Assembly: GCF_900142145.1 (NCBI RefSeq)
Contig: NZ_FQZV01000013.1
Span: forward strand, 25,026-89,025
Reading direction: 5' to 3'
DNA length: 64,000 nucleotides
Source of the DNA: Geosporobacter subterraneus DSM 17957
GTDB lineage: Bacteria; Bacillota; Clostridia; Peptostreptococcales; Thermotaleaceae
This document shows positions 9,555 through 19,300 of the stretch, piece by piece. Within the stretch, counting starts at the first letter, position 1. Each line of letters opens with the position of its first letter. Below the pieces are notes generated by a model. The model saw nothing but the letters and a program-made list of their open reading frames with translations, was not told where the DNA came from and searched no databases. The position numbers were made by a program, and so were the translations under genes.

Positions 9555-10668
9555 ACTTGAACGCCTCCAGCATTTTTTTTCCCTTTTTCCCTACTCCTAA
9601 AATTCTTTTATCCATAGAAAACATGATAACGCCAACCTCCAATTGATTGTAGACGTGCTGGGCACTTTTCTCCTCCGCCTTATCACATAGGATTTCATAA
9701 ACCGATTCATATCCATTATCCTCAATCAGTGATAGGGCAGCCTCTGTAGTTACACAATCAAACAGCTCTGTAATCAAGGACTGCGGCGCTCCCAGCAAAG
9801 CTAAGTTTCCAGCTAATATTTCAATTCGGGCATCGGCAACCTTACTGTGGGTGTGGAAAATCCCTGCGGCTAATTTGACAAATTTGCCGATATGGCCGAT
9901 CATCAAAACCTTTCGAACACCATATTCCACACATTTTTCCAGCATAAAACCTACAAAGTTACTGGTCTTGATGACTTTATCCTTTGAAATCCCATAGCAC
10001 GCATAAGCTAAATCCCTTCCATGATTTCCCGGTACCAGTATCACCTGATCTAATCCATCCTGTACCGCCATTTTCAGCTCTATGGCAAGAGACTCTTTAA
10101 AAGCTTCCTCTGACATGGGTTCTACAATTCCAGTAGTTCCTAAAATAGAGATTCCCCCAATGATGCCTAATCTGGGATTAAAGGTTTTTTGTGCAACAGC
10201 TTCTCCTTCCGGTGCAAAGATGGTCACAACAGCACCTTTACCCTTCGGCAGCACAGAAGAAACTTCTTTTTGGATCATTGCTCTGGGAACAGGGTTAATA
10301 GCCGGTTCTCCTGGAGGTATCTGGAGCCCCGGCTTGGTGACTGTACCTACGCCTATACCTCCTTTGAGCAATATCTCCGGCTGGTCGGTTATCTCTACGG
10401 AAGCGCCAATGAGCATCCCATGGGTGTTGTCCGGATCATCCCCTCCATCTTTTTTTATTGTACAGAGGGCCCTATGCTCCGCAATTTCCCAGGTTTCTAT
10501 TGTAAGCTCCAGATTCCAACCTTTTGGCGTATCAATTTGAACCCTCTTGATCGGTTGGCCCTCTAAAGCCATAATAGCAGCAGCTTTTGCTGCTGCTGCT
10601 GCACAGGATCCGGTGGTATATCCGTATCGCATTTTTTTTCCATCTTTTACTATATATTGATCTAACAT
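9547..10668 (-). CDS. cbiD: Cobalt-precorrin-5B C1-methyltransferase
   Basis: CbiD methylates C1 in the anaerobic pathway. RYGYTTGSCAAAAAKAA near the N-terminus, KDGGDDPDNTHG, and VLMIGHIGKFVKLAAGIFHTH near residue 260 are diagnostic. I prefer the ATG at 10668 because AAGG lies 9 bp before it; the ATG at 10674 has only 3 bp spacing. The protein is 373 residues, full length. Confidence 0.94.
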   Translation of the reverse strand: MLDQYIVKDGKKMRYGYTTGSCAAAAAKAAAIMALEGQPIKRVQIDTPKGWNLELTIETWEIAEHRALCTIKKDGGDDPDNTHGMLIGASVEITDQPEILLKGGIGVGTVTKPGLQIPPGEPAINPVPRAMIQKEVSSVLPKGKGAVVTIFAPEGEAVAQKTFNPRLGIIGGISILGTTGIVEPMSEEAFKESLAIELKMAVQDGLDQVILVPGNHGRDLAYACYGISKDKVIKTSNFVGFMLEKCVEYGVRKVLMIGHIGKFVKLAAGIFHTHSKVADARIEILAGNLALLGAPQSLITELFDCVTTEAALSLIEDNGYESVYEILCDKAEEKSAQHVYNQLEVGVIMFSMDKRILGVGKKGKKMLEAFKYA

Positions 10669-10716
10669 ATGCATACCTTCTTTTTTGGGGTATTCAATTA
10701 CTTGTTCTCAATAATT

Positions 10717-11334
10717 CTACAGCATGTAAAGCAATGCATTGATAATAGCAGCTCCAACTGTACTGCCGCCCTTGCGGCCTCGGGTAATAATATAGGGTAC
10801 ATTCATGCTCTCAAATTCTTCCTTAGACTCTGCAGCTCCTACAAAACCTACGGGAACCCCTACGACTAAAGCCGGGCGGATTTTCCCTTCTTCGATATAG
10901 CGCTTTAGTTCAAATAGGGCAGTGGGCGCATTTCCAATTACAAATATTTCATTTTTTTTATCTTCTATAGCTTTTTCCATGGATACCATAGCCCGGGTTA
11001 TGCCTTTTTCCTTTGCCTTTTTTGCCACATCCGCATCTCCAATATAACAATGAACCTCCCCGCCAAGTTCTCCAAGCTTTGTTTTATTGATCCCGGCCTT
11101 AGCCATTTGGGTGTCCGTTACAATGTTAGCGCCTCTGCGCAAAGCCTCTTTGGCACTTTCAATAGCACCGGGAGAGATTACCGTAATGTCAGCGTATTGA
11201 AAGTCGGCAGTTGTATGTATGATTCGCTTAACAATCTTTCCAATCTCCTCAGGAAAGGTTTTATCCCCGAGTTCCTCTGTAATGATTTCAAAGCTCTTTT
11301 CTTCAATGAGATGGGGCACCTTGATATACTCCAT
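10717..11334 (-). CDS. cbiC: Cobalt-precorrin-8 methylmutase
   Basis: CbiC/CobH moves the methyl group from C11 to C12 to give cobyrinate. The segments KRIIHTTADFQYAD (with the catalytic histidine near residue 40), TDTQMAKAGIN and VGVPVGFVGAAESKEEF are family signatures, and the end TRGRKGGSTVGAAIINALLY is typical. It is 205 residues. The start overlaps the cbiX stop by one base. Confidence 0.95.
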   Translation of the reverse strand: MEYIKVPHLIEEKSFEIITEELGDKTFPEEIGKIVKRIIHTTADFQYADITVISPGAIESAKEALRRGANIVTDTQMAKAGINKTKLGELGGEVHCYIGDADVAKKAKEKGITRAMVSMEKAIEDKKNEIFVIGNAPTALFELKRYIEEGKIRPALVVGVPVGFVGAAESKEEFESMNVPYIITRGRKGGSTVGAAIINALLYML

Positions 11335-11705
11335 TAGCCTTCAATAGCCTCCTTTGCTCTTTCATCAATGATAGCTGCAATTCTTGGATCAGCGCCAATA
11401 TGTCCCGCCATAATAAATTCTACCTTTGGATATTTCTCTTTTAATTGCTCTAGTTGTTCTGGAATGTCAAATTTAACATGATTTCCTAGGAATATAAACA
11501 TTGGAACAATGACGATTCTTTCCGCCCCCTGCTGAATAAGGGCTTCAATTCCCTCCTCAAAGCTTGGCTTTGAAATCTGTAAGGACCCCATGCCTATAAA
11601 TTCAAATTTACTAATTTTTTTCACCTGCTCAACAATTTGAAAGAATATTTCATCTGCCTCTTGGGCTTGACTGCCATGACCTAAAACAAATAATGCATTC
11701 TTCAT
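11334..11705 (-). CDS. cbiX: Sirohydrochlorin cobaltochelatase, short single-domain form
   Basis: CbiX inserts Co2+ into sirohydrochlorin. The protein has only 123 residues, so it is the short class II chelatase that must work as a dimer. Metal-binding histidines are in VLGHGS (His9) and in GNHVKFDIP (near residue 75). A GGAGG site precedes the ATG at 11705. Its presence, with CbiD and CbiG and without aerobic CobG, assigns the pathway to the cobalt-early type. The short form is best known from archaea. Confidence 0.92.
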   Translation of the reverse strand: MKNALFVLGHGSQAQEADEIFFQIVEQVKKISKFEFIGMGSLQISKPSFEEGIEALIQQGAERIVIVPMFIFLGNHVKFDIPEQLEQLKEKYPKVEFIMAGHIGADPRIAAIIDERAKEAIEG

Positions 11706-11716
11706 TTTACATCCTC

Positions 11717-12601
11717 CTACTTGCTTTCAATTATTTTAACTCCGCCTTCTACAATCCTTGTTTCAAAGCTGCGGGGATAACTATTAAAAACGCCTATATC
11801 CGAGAACTTCCTTTTTACAGCTTCCAAATCCACAATCTCTTTATCATATAAAATCCCGATAACGGTTCCACTATGGGCCACATTCACCCCAAAGCACCCT
11901 AGGGCTAATACCGTATCAATGATTTCTTCCAATTTATCCTTTGGCAGGATATTTTGATTGGTTAGGGCACTTAAGGTAGCCGCCTTTCCCAAGCCACCGG
12001 TATCCTTCGTTCTACAGCTTTCTTGAAATATCTGATAGGCTTTCTCAATCTTGTTTTTATTTTCCAGTCTTTCCTTCGTATAATCATTCTTTCGAAAATC
12101 CTGGGTATCTAAAATCTTCTCTGATTCCAGTACAAAAACATCCAGTGACGGAATCCAGTCGCTGCTCTCTATCCGTATACCCTTCAAATGATCAAATAAA
12201 GTCAGCGTGGGGAAAATGGTACTGTCCGTCGGTTCAATGGCAACGCACAATCTTCCCAGATCGTCTCTTGAAATCTCTTTGCCCAGCAGAGCTGCTGTTG
12301 CAACAATGGAGGCTGCAATATCAGCGGTACTGCTGGCCATTCCCTTGGCCACCGGAATATGTGAAACCACCTCTACAGAAAGAGTGTCTCCGATCTTCCG
12401 TGGCAGTCCAAAGTACTCTAGAGTCCTATACATCCCCTCTACCGCTTTTCTCCGATCCATTGTTCTTGCAGGTACTTTCGATTCTTCTATCGTTACGGCA
12501 GCATATAAATCAATGGGGTATGAAATTAACTTTTCACTTGTACCGATCACTCCCTGCAACAGTTCGCCGCAGGAAGCGGGGCAAATGGCTTTAGCTTTCA
12601 T
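11717..12601 (-). CDS. pduX: L-threonine kinase-like GHMP kinase
   Basis: The protein is a GHMP kinase of the PduX type, which makes L-threonine O-3-phosphate for CobD. Visible marks are ICPASCGELLQGVIG at the N-terminus and the ATP-binding PVAKGMASSTADIAAS near residues 89-104. The C-terminal LGCFGVNVAHSGTVIGI motif is also typical. Length 294 is normal. Its place directly before cobD in translation order supports the role; substrate specificity is inferred from family and context. Confidence 0.88.
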   Translation of the reverse strand: MKAKAICPASCGELLQGVIGTSEKLISYPIDLYAAVTIEESKVPARTMDRRKAVEGMYRTLEYFGLPRKIGDTLSVEVVSHIPVAKGMASSTADIAASIVATAALLGKEISRDDLGRLCVAIEPTDSTIFPTLTLFDHLKGIRIESSDWIPSLDVFVLESEKILDTQDFRKNDYTKERLENKNKIEKAYQIFQESCRTKDTGGLGKAATLSALTNQNILPKDKLEEIIDTVLALGCFGVNVAHSGTVIGILYDKEIVDLEAVKRKFSDIGVFNSYPRSFETRIVEGGVKIIESK

Positions 12602-13673
12602 AGATTACCTCTTTCAACGCTTCAATCAATTTTTCATTAGAACTTCGATCCTTAATGGCAATTCGATAAAACCGATTGGTTAAATTTTTGTAATTGCCGC
12701 AGCTTCTTATGAGTATTTTTTTCGTCAGCAGTGCTTCTTTCAGACATCTTTCATCCTTATTATAGCTAAAGAATATATAATTGGCTTCCGGCTTATATGC
12801 TTTAATCCCCTCTATGGCATTCAATTCCTCATAGAATTTATTCTTTTCCTTGTGCAGCCAATCTTTTGTCTCCCGAATATATGCCTGGTCTTTTAATACT
12901 ACTTCCCCAGCTAAGGCTGCTAGGCTATTGATGCTCCAAGGCTCCCTATTGTCCCGAATTCGTCTGAGTATATTCTCATTGGAAGCAACTGCGTAGCCTA
13001 ATCGAAGGCCTGGAATGGAAAAGAATTTTGTTAAAGCCCGAATAACATAGAGATGATTATATTCCTCCATACAGGCAATCATGGATTCCTCTTCTCCAGC
13101 TTCAACAAAATCCATAAAAGCCTCATCTACCACAAGGCGAATACCAAACACCCGGCATTGCTGAAGGATTTCCATCATTTTTTGCCGATTTAGAAATTGG
13201 CCAGTGGGATTGTTTGGATTGCACAATACCACTAAGTCAATTTCCGGATTGAGCATCTTTTTAAAGCCTTCGTCAATTTGAAAATCGTTGTCTTCTTTTA
13301 GATAGTAATAATGTACCTCGCTGCCGGCTTTTAAGAGTGCTCTCTCATATTCGGCAAAGGTAGGTGCTAAAATAAGACTGTTTTTCGAATTCAGAGAGGC
13401 GGCCAATGCAAAAATGATTTCAGTAGCCCCGTTGCCTACAGTGATCCACTGCTCATTCACTCCATGGTAAGCCGCAATCGCCCCTACCAGTGCCTTATAA
13501 TCAGGGTCTGGATACCGCTCAATACTATGGATGTTTTGAATCAAAGCTTCTTTTAGCGAATTTGGAATCCCTAGAGGATTGATATTGGCACTAAAATCAA
13601 GAATTTCCTCTATTGCAATACCTCGTTCCATTGCTGCTTCATAAATATTTCCACCATGCTTAGCTACCTTCAT
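12591..13673 (-). CDS. cobD: L-threonine-O-3-phosphate decarboxylase
   Basis: This PLP enzyme of the HisC fold decarboxylates threonine phosphate to (R)-1-amino-2-propanol phosphate, the B12 linker. KHGGNIYEAAMERG at the N-terminus and FSANINPLGIP are CobD-like. The PLP lysine is expected in RALTKFFSIPGLRLGYA near residues 215-230. I start at the ATG at 13673, which overlaps the cbiB stop as ATGA; an upstream ATG at 13706 gives an atypical N-terminus. It has 360 residues. Confidence 0.93.
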   Translation of the reverse strand: MKVAKHGGNIYEAAMERGIAIEEILDFSANINPLGIPNSLKEALIQNIHSIERYPDPDYKALVGAIAAYHGVNEQWITVGNGATEIIFALAASLNSKNSLILAPTFAEYERALLKAGSEVHYYYLKEDNDFQIDEGFKKMLNPEIDLVVLCNPNNPTGQFLNRQKMMEILQQCRVFGIRLVVDEAFMDFVEAGEEESMIACMEEYNHLYVIRALTKFFSIPGLRLGYAVASNENILRRIRDNREPWSINSLAALAGEVVLKDQAYIRETKDWLHKEKNKFYEELNAIEGIKAYKPEANYIFFSYNKDERCLKEALLTKKILIRSCGNYKNLTNRFYRIAIKDRSSNEKLIEALKEVIYES

Positions 13674-14635
13674 AACCCAATCCCCCATTGTGTATATGCA
13701 ACCCATCGAATAAGGGTAAAAAAGAACATTCCCACTGCCGATGCGCCATACATGATTTTTATTGTCCGAAGAATGTCTTCTGTATCTAATTCCTTTAACT
13801 TATCTCCTATCGTTGGTTTCTCAACCAATTGTCCAAAATAGGAGTTCGTTCCCCCGATTTGAATATTGAGAGCTCCCGCAACAGCAGCCTCGGGATATCC
13901 GCTGTTTGGACTCTTGTGATTTCTACTGTCCCGGCGTAAGATCCTTAAGCTGTTGGACCAGTCATATCCCAGCAATCCTGAGGATACAACGATAAAAAGT
14001 CCCGTAAGCCTGGCCGGAATAAGGTTTATCAGGTCGTCCAGTTTTGCTGATGCCCACCCAAAATGGAGATATTTCTCATTCTTATAGCCTACCATAGAAT
14101 CCAGGGTATTGATGGCTTTATAGGCCATCCCCAAAGGGGCTCCACCAATAAAGATGTAGCATAAGGGCCCTATAATTCCATCAGATATGTTTTCTGCAAC
14201 GGTTTCAACCGCTCCCCGGGTAATCTCCTGTTCATTTAAATGAGTAGTGTCCCTTCCTACGATGTAAGAAAGAAACCTTCGCGCTTCAAGGATATCTCCC
14301 TGCTTTAATTTTATATATACCTTTCTGCTCTCCACATCCAGACTTTTCGTTGCTAATATCTGAAAGATCAGAAAGGTTTCCATAATCCATCGGAAAGCCG
14401 GATGAAACCAATCCGCAATCCATAGCAGCAGATAAATAAGCAGATAGCTGCTGCTTACAACCATAAGGACAAGTATTATTCCTCCAAGCTTTTCTAAGAC
14501 TGGTCCCTTAAAAATTTTTCGCAGTCCTCGCTCTGTACTACTGATCCCATTGCCAATAAATCGTATAGGATGTGGAATCCAATAAGGGTCTCCAAAAACC
14601 AGATCACAAATATATCCCACTAAGATTTTGATCAT
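13670..14635 (-). CDS. cbiB: Adenosylcobinamide-phosphate synthase
   Basis: CbiB is an integral membrane protein that attaches aminopropanol phosphate to adenosylcobyric acid. CDLVFGDPYWIPHPIRFIG near the N-terminus and the ENISDGIIGPLCYIFIGG segment are signatures; several hydrophobic helices are visible, including one near residues 50-75. The start is the ATG at 14635 with GGAG 7 bp upstream and a TGATG overlap with the cobQ stop. Length 321 is normal. Confidence 0.94.
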   Translation of the reverse strand: MIKILVGYICDLVFGDPYWIPHPIRFIGNGISSTERGLRKIFKGPVLEKLGGIILVLMVVSSSYLLIYLLLWIADWFHPAFRWIMETFLIFQILATKSLDVESRKVYIKLKQGDILEARRFLSYIVGRDTTHLNEQEITRGAVETVAENISDGIIGPLCYIFIGGAPLGMAYKAINTLDSMVGYKNEKYLHFGWASAKLDDLINLIPARLTGLFIVVSSGLLGYDWSNSLRILRRDSRNHKSPNSGYPEAAVAGALNIQIGGTNSYFGQLVEKPTIGDKLKELDTEDILRTIKIMYGASAVGMFFFTLIRWVAYTQWGIGL

Positions 14636-16164
14636 CACTGTTCTCCATTTAAGATACTGTAAATCTTCTCCATATTTATATTCTCTCGTACAATTTGTGC
14701 CAGCTTGTTATACTCAGCCTCTTTAAAAGCCTGGAAGCTCTCGATGGTACTTCCCTTTTCCTCCAGTCCCTTTGCCCTGCGTATATTATTTAATACCTTT
14801 CTCGTAAATGGAATATTGTCGAAAATACCATGAATGTAGGTTCCCATCACGTTACCTTCCCTATTAACACAGCCATCTTTTAGATCCACAGTTTCTCCCA
14901 GACGGTTCACGATTTGATTCATGACAATACAATCTTCTCCCAGGCTTGTTTTCCCCATATGTATTTCATATCCTGAAACCGCCAACCCTTGAGTACCTTC
15001 CAGCACGCCCGAAAGCTGAGGAATAATTTTCGCCTCTACCTGGGTTGTTACCTTTTCCAGTTCAAAGACAGTTTCTACATCTAAGAGTCCCAACCCATTC
15101 ATTTCTTCGATGGAGCTTTCTGTGCCATGAGGATCGTGCAGTCTTTTCCCAAGCATTTGATATCCCCCGCAAATACCTACAATAAGCTTTCCATTGCGGT
15201 GAAGTTTTAGGATTTGTTCTGCTAATCCGCTTTCTTTTATATACAGCAAGTCTTCAATCGTATTTTTCGAGCCAGGTAAAATTAAAATATCCGGATCTCC
15301 AATCTGTTCTCCACGCATTACATATCTTAGCTCTACGTCTTCCTGCGTTTCAAAGACGTTAAAGTCTGTGAAATTAGAGACATGAGGAAGATATAGCACC
15401 TCAACCTTAATCTGCCGCCCTTGTCTGTTTTGTGAGCGGAAACGTTCTGCTAAACTATCCTCGTCCTCAATTTGAACGTTATAATATGGAATTACTCCTA
15501 ATACAGGGATTTTTACTATATCCTCCAGCATCTGAATGCCTGGCTTCAGAATTTCTACGTCTCCCCGAAACTTATTAATAATAATTCCTTTTACACGCCT
15601 TCTTTCTTCTTCAGTTAGCAGCATCATGGTACCTGCCAGTGATGCGAACACACCGCCGCGATCAATGTCTCCAATCAGAATCACCGGAGCATCTGCCATT
15701 TCTGCCATGCCCATATTTACAAGGTCATTTTCGCGGAGATTGATTTCCGCAGGGCTTCCTGCACCTTCCAATACAATAATATCGTACTCCGTTGATAGGC
15801 TGTCAAAGGTTTCCTTCACCATTTGCGAAAGCTCAGGCTTAAATTCATGATACTCCATAGCTGTCATATTTTTAAATACTTTCCCATTTAGTATTACCTG
15901 ACACTTTTTATCGCTGGTAGGTTTAAGTAATACGGGATTCATACGCACATCGGCTTCTACACAAGCCGCCTCCGCTTGGACCACTTGTGCTCTTCCCATC
16001 TCCAGCCCCTCTTTTGTAATATAGGAATTCAGAGCCATATTCTGAGACTTAAAGGGAGCTACCCGATAACCGTCCTGTTGAAATATCCTGCAAAAAGCTG
16101 CAGTAATCAGACTCTTCCCAACAGATGAAGCTGTACCTTGAAACATCAATCTCTTATTCTCCAT
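14635..16164 (-). CDS. cobQ: Cobyric acid synthase (glutamine-hydrolysing)
   Basis: CobQ/CbiP amidates four carboxylates of adenosylcobyrinate a,c-diamide using glutamine. The N-terminal ATPase domain begins [13 protein letters not shown] and holds [13 protein letters not shown]. The C-terminal class I amidotransferase domain has the nucleophile in [11 protein letters not shown] and a histidine in [11 protein letters not shown] use the ATG at 16164, which has AAAGGGG 6 bp upstream; the frame is open to 16287 but that extension is not family-like. It has 509 residues and overlaps cbiA by 11 bp. Confidence 0.95.
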   Translation of the reverse strand: MENKRLMFQGTASSVGKSLITAAFCRIFQQDGYRVAPFKSQNMALNSYITKEGLEMGRAQVVQAEAACVEADVRMNPVLLKPTSDKKCQVILNGKVFKNMTAMEYHEFKPELSQMVKETFDSLSTEYDIIVLEGAGSPAEINLRENDLVNMGMAEMADAPVILIGDIDRGGVFASLAGTMMLLTEEERRRVKGIIINKFRGDVEILKPGIQMLEDIVKIPVLGVIPYYNVQIEDEDSLAERFRSQNRQGRQIKVEVLYLPHVSNFTDFNVFETQEDVELRYVMRGEQIGDPDILILPGSKNTIEDLLYIKESGLAEQILKLHRNGKLIVGICGGYQMLGKRLHDPHGTESSIEEMNGLGLLDVETVFELEKVTTQVEAKIIPQLSGVLEGTQGLAVSGYEIHMGKTSLGEDCIVMNQIVNRLGETVDLKDGCVNREGNVMGTYIHGIFDNIPFTRKVLNNIRRAKGLEEKGSTIESFQAFKEAEYNKLAQIVRENINMEKIYSILNGEQ

Positions 16165-17563
16165 GACGATCCCCTTTCCCATCCATAAAGTTTCTACAAT
16201 TCTCAACGAAATCCTTAGCAAGCTCCTTACGATTATAAAAGTGAATATGGGCATAACCTGCCAGTACATTTTGCTTTTGCAGACCACAGTACCATGAATT
16301 CACCAGTTCTCCATTTCTTCGCTTCTCCACCCTGTAAGCAAACGCTTCATCTTTTGACATTGAAATAACTGATCGGTGAAACTCATGACCCTTTACGCCA
16401 ACTGGATTATGACTGATCACACAAGGCTTCTCAATGTTTACCTCTACATATCCGAATCGCTGCAGACGATTGGTCATGGTTGTTTCCGCCTCGAAAACCC
16501 CCACCATTTCATGACGCCTTCCCTCAAGGGTTGTTATGGCCTCCGTCAAATACATCAGTCCTCCGCACTCGGCATAGGTGGGTATCCCCTGATCTACTGC
16601 AGTTTTTATGGACTCCCTCATGGAGACATTTTTTTCTAGCTGCTCTGCAAATACTTCCGGAAATCCGCCGCCAAAGTACAGGCCATGAAGAGCCTCCGGA
16701 AGTTTTTCATCCTCCAGAGGGCTAAAATAAACTAATTTTGCCCCCAATTCCTCTAATAAATCTAAATTATCTCTATAGTAAAAGTTAAATGCTTTATCCA
16801 TTGCCACACCAATATGTACCTGTTCAAATTTCAGTACTTCTTTTGGAGGATCTGTTTCTCCCTGCAGAGATTGAGCTTTGTTGCTAATTTGGATCAATTG
16901 ATCAAGGTCAATGGTTTCTTCAACCATTTCCCCAATTTCATCGATCTTCTTTTTCAAATCTTCCACTTCTACACTGGGAATTAGTCCAAGATGTCTGCTT
17001 TTTAACTGAATGGCTGTATTCGTCTTCATATACCCTATACACGGAATCCCCGTATATTTTTCAATAGCTGCCTTTAGCAGTTCGTAATGTTTTTCTCCAG
17101 ACAGGTTGTTAATGATGATTCCCTGTATATTTACGCTGGGATCAAAGACCTTATAGCCTAATACCTGGGCAGCAGCACTGGCAGACATTCCGTTTCCATT
17201 AATGATAAGAATCACCGGCGCATGAATAATCTTTGAGATATGTGCAGTGCTCCCTTGATCCTTCTCGATTCCAAAGCCGTCATACAGGCCCATCACACCT
17301 TCTATGACGGATATATCTTTTCCAGAAGCGTTTTTCATAAACAATTTTTTAACCACTGCACCCTCTAACATCCAGCCGTCTAAGTTTCGGGAAGCGTTCC
17401 CCGTGACAAAGCTGTGAAACGCAGGATCAATATAATCTGGCCCCACCTTGAAGGGCTGTACTTCAAAGCCTCTTTTCTTTAAGGCTGCCATAACACCTAT
17501 GGAGATTGTTGTTTTTCCTACACCGCTTTGCGTACCTGCCAAGACAAACCTGGGGTAATTCAT
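16154..17563 (-). CDS. cbiA: Cobyrinate a,c-diamide synthase
   Basis: CbiA amidates the a and c carboxylates of cobyrinate. It has a P-loop-like [15 protein letters not shown] at the start, then [13 protein letters not shown], and a glutamine amidotransferase domain with the cysteine in [13 protein letters not shown] near residue 330. The protein is 469 residues. It is the first gene after the riboswitch and terminator, with its ATG at 17563, so its transcription depends on antitermination. Confidence 0.95.
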   Translation of the reverse strand: MNYPRFVLAGTQSGVGKTTISIGVMAALKKRGFEVQPFKVGPDYIDPAFHSFVTGNASRNLDGWMLEGAVVKKLFMKNASGKDISVIEGVMGLYDGFGIEKDQGSTAHISKIIHAPVILIINGNGMSASAAAQVLGYKVFDPSVNIQGIIINNLSGEKHYELLKAAIEKYTGIPCIGYMKTNTAIQLKSRHLGLIPSVEVEDLKKKIDEIGEMVEETIDLDQLIQISNKAQSLQGETDPPKEVLKFEQVHIGVAMDKAFNFYYRDNLDLLEELGAKLVYFSPLEDEKLPEALHGLYFGGGFPEVFAEQLEKNVSMRESIKTAVDQGIPTYAECGGLMYLTEAITTLEGRRHEMVGVFEAETTMTNRLQRFGYVEVNIEKPCVISHNPVGVKGHEFHRSVISMSKDEAFAYRVEKRRNGELVNSWYCGLQKQNVLAGYAHIHFYNRKELAKDFVENCRNFMDGKGDRHGE

Positions 17564-17585
17564 CTATACTCTTCCCTTCTCCAAG

Positions 17586-17620
17586 TAATAAATAAAAACC
17601 CTAACCATCTCGGTTAGGGT
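17586..17620 (-). terminator. Intrinsic terminator of the cobalamin riboswitch
   Basis: A 9-bp perfect stem pairs 17598-17606 with 17612-17620 around a 5-base loop. On the minus strand it is followed by a T-rich run (TTTTATTTATT). It lies between the riboswitch and the cbiA start, 35 bp before the ATG, which suits transcription attenuation rather than ribosome-site masking. Confidence 0.88.
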
Positions 17621-17679
17621 ATGAACACACAATTGTACATCCCACTTTTTCCTTCCCGCCGAAGGCAATACAGCAGATC

Positions 17680-17835
17680 ACAACAGGCAGGTCTCCTGAC
17701 TCGTGAATCTACTTACTTTCGGCGCCTTCCTTGTATCCCAAGTGGCATTGTGCCAATTTCATCCTCACTCACAGTAGCGGGGGCTGTGTCGGTCTTTCAC
17801 CGAACTTCCCTATTAAGTACTTCGACACCTGTTTG
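17680..17835 (-). promoter_or_regulatory. Cobalamin (AdoCbl) riboswitch
   Basis: Read on the minus strand, the segment has the B12-box features in the known order: GGTGAAAGACC, then ACACAGCCCCCGCTACTGT, GTGAGTGAGGATG, the TGCCACTTGGG arm, and AGTCAGGAGACCTGCCTG. The ends AACAGGT and CCTGTT can pair as P1. This is the classical element that senses adenosylcobalamin. It precedes cbiA and, through it, the whole 19-gene operon. Exact ends are approximate. Confidence 0.95.
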
Positions 17836-17836
17836 T

Positions 17837-17865
17837 ATCATATTTACTTGCTTACATGGTATCAA
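17837..17865 (-). promoter_or_regulatory. Promoter of the cobalamin operon
   Basis: On the minus strand, TTGATA (17860-17865) and TATGAT (17837-17842) are separated by exactly 17 bp, a near-consensus vegetative promoter. The expected start, about 7 bp downstream, falls at the 5' edge of the riboswitch. Confidence 0.75.
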
Positions 17866-17964
17866 ACTTTTTGTTAATTATCAATAGATTTCTTTAAATT
17901 TTCCTGGTTTTATGTAATATAAGCATATTTTTATGCATTTTATGCATCTGTATTTTTATTATTA

Positions 17965-18552
17965 CTACTGATTTAAGGCAGTCAGCACAGCATAATTGTC
18001 TACAATCTCTATCCTCGTAATCCCACAGTGATCTACCTTGTATTTCCAGTAGTCTTCGATTCCACTCCCTATATAATGGGCCAGTGTAGCACGTATACAA
18101 CCGGCATGAGATACGATAAGTATCCTTTTATTCTGATGCTCCTTCACAATTTTTTCTATAGCTTCAATGATACGCCGATACATTATCACCAGGCTTTCAC
18201 CTTCCGGCACAGCATAATTGAGCCAGTCTGCTTCCCAATCCGCAGCTTCCTTGGGATACTGTTCTTTTATATCTCTATAGGTTAATTCTTCCCATTTTCC
18301 AAAATTGAGTTCTCTAAGCTCTTTTGATTGTGTCAAGCCAACATGATGATAGGCATTAATCCTTTCAGCAGTCTGAACCGTGCGCTTCAAATCACTGCAA
18401 TAAATATGCTGAATTGTCTCTTCCCTGAGCTTGTCTGCAGCTCTTTTTGCCTGTAGAAGCCCTTCTTCTGTTAAACAGGAATCTGACCAACCACAATACT
18501 TTTTCTGGTAATTCAATTGTGTTTCCCCATGTCTTACAAGTATTAGTTCCAT
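17965..18552 (-). CDS. cobC: Alpha-ribazole phosphatase-type histidine phosphatase
   Basis: This is a histidine phosphatase with the catalytic LVRHGET motif at residues 5-11 and a second histidine in ILIVSHAGCIRATLAH near residue 150. Family members with this context remove phosphate from alpha-ribazole phosphate or adenosylcobalamin phosphate. The ATG at 18552 gives the usual MELILVRHGET start; the frame is open to 18570. It has 195 residues. It closely follows cobS, so the B12 role is likely. Confidence 0.88.
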   Translation of the reverse strand: MELILVRHGETQLNYQKKYCGWSDSCLTEEGLLQAKRAADKLREETIQHIYCSDLKRTVQTAERINAYHHVGLTQSKELRELNFGKWEELTYRDIKEQYPKEAADWEADWLNYAVPEGESLVIMYRRIIEAIEKIVKEHQNKRILIVSHAGCIRATLAHYIGSGIEDYWKYKVDHCGITRIEIVDNYAVLTALNQ

Positions 18553-18559
18553 AAAACCC

Positions 18560-19300
18560 TCACCTAACAATATTGAATACTACAAGATGGTAGAATAAAT
18601 AAACCAGTTCTGCAAGCTCGCAAAGGGCTCCTAAGGTATCTCCTGTCATGCCGTCTATTTTTCCAGTAATATGCCGGATATATAAAAGACTAAATATACA
18701 GACTATCGGCAGAAAAAGTATAGACCAAGAAGTTACGAGAGAAAACAGTAAAGTCATAATACCGGCCATCAGCAGCTGTCGGTTGTTCACTTTTCCAATA
18801 TACAAATTACCCATGCCATTGGACCTGGCGTACTTGGCATATCTACTGGCAAATACAAGACTAAATCTTGAAAAAACAGGCATTAACAAAAGAATTCCCC
18901 CTGCTTTCGATATAGAGATGCTTGATATAAAAGCAACCTTTAACAGTAGAGTTAGCAATATAGCCAAAGCTGCATTGGTTCCCAGCCGGCTGTCCTTCAT
19001 AATCTCAAGGACTCTGTCTTTAGGCCGGTTGCTGTATATACCATCAAAGGTATCCCCTAAGCCATCCAGATGAAGTCCCCCAGTAATAAATACTTCAATG
19101 GCCACAGCCAGCACCGCAGCTGCAAATGGACCTCCCAGCCAATTCCCTAAGTGGTAAAAGGATAATACAAACATACCGATGACTAGCCCTACTAAAGGAA
19201 AATAGATCACGCCTTCCAAGAAATCCTTCTCATCCACATCCAGTTGAACCAATATTGGAATTCTGGTTAAAAACTGAATCATTAGGATCAGTCTTTTCAT
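18560..19300 (-). CDS. cobS: Adenosylcobinamide-GDP ribazoletransferase
   Basis: CobS is the membrane enzyme that joins alpha-ribazole to adenosylcobinamide-GDP. The GGLHLDGLGDTFDGIYS motif near residues 73-89 is diagnostic, and several hydrophobic segments are visible. Length 246 is normal. The start overlaps the upstream gene's stop as TAATG, and cobC follows within 10 bp. Confidence 0.95.
   Translation of the reverse strand: MKRLILMIQFLTRIPILVQLDVDEKDFLEGVIYFPLVGLVIGMFVLSFYHLGNWLGGPFAAAVLAVAIEVFITGGLHLDGLGDTFDGIYSNRPKDRVLEIMKDSRLGTNAALAILLTLLLKVAFISSISISKAGGILLLMPVFSRFSLVFASRYAKYARSNGMGNLYIGKVNNRQLLMAGIMTLLFSLVTSWSILFLPIVCIFSLLYIRHITGKIDGMTGDTLGALCELAELVYLFYHLVVFNIVR

Noticed and set aside
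10082..10540. 152-codon open frame on plus inside cbiD
   Set aside because: It is antisense to a clear, conserved cbiD and has no ribosome site; composition is a shadow of the coding strand.
12207..12683. 158-codon plus-strand frame over pduX and cobD
   Set aside because: It crosses two overlapping minus-strand genes with strong motifs and has no start signals.
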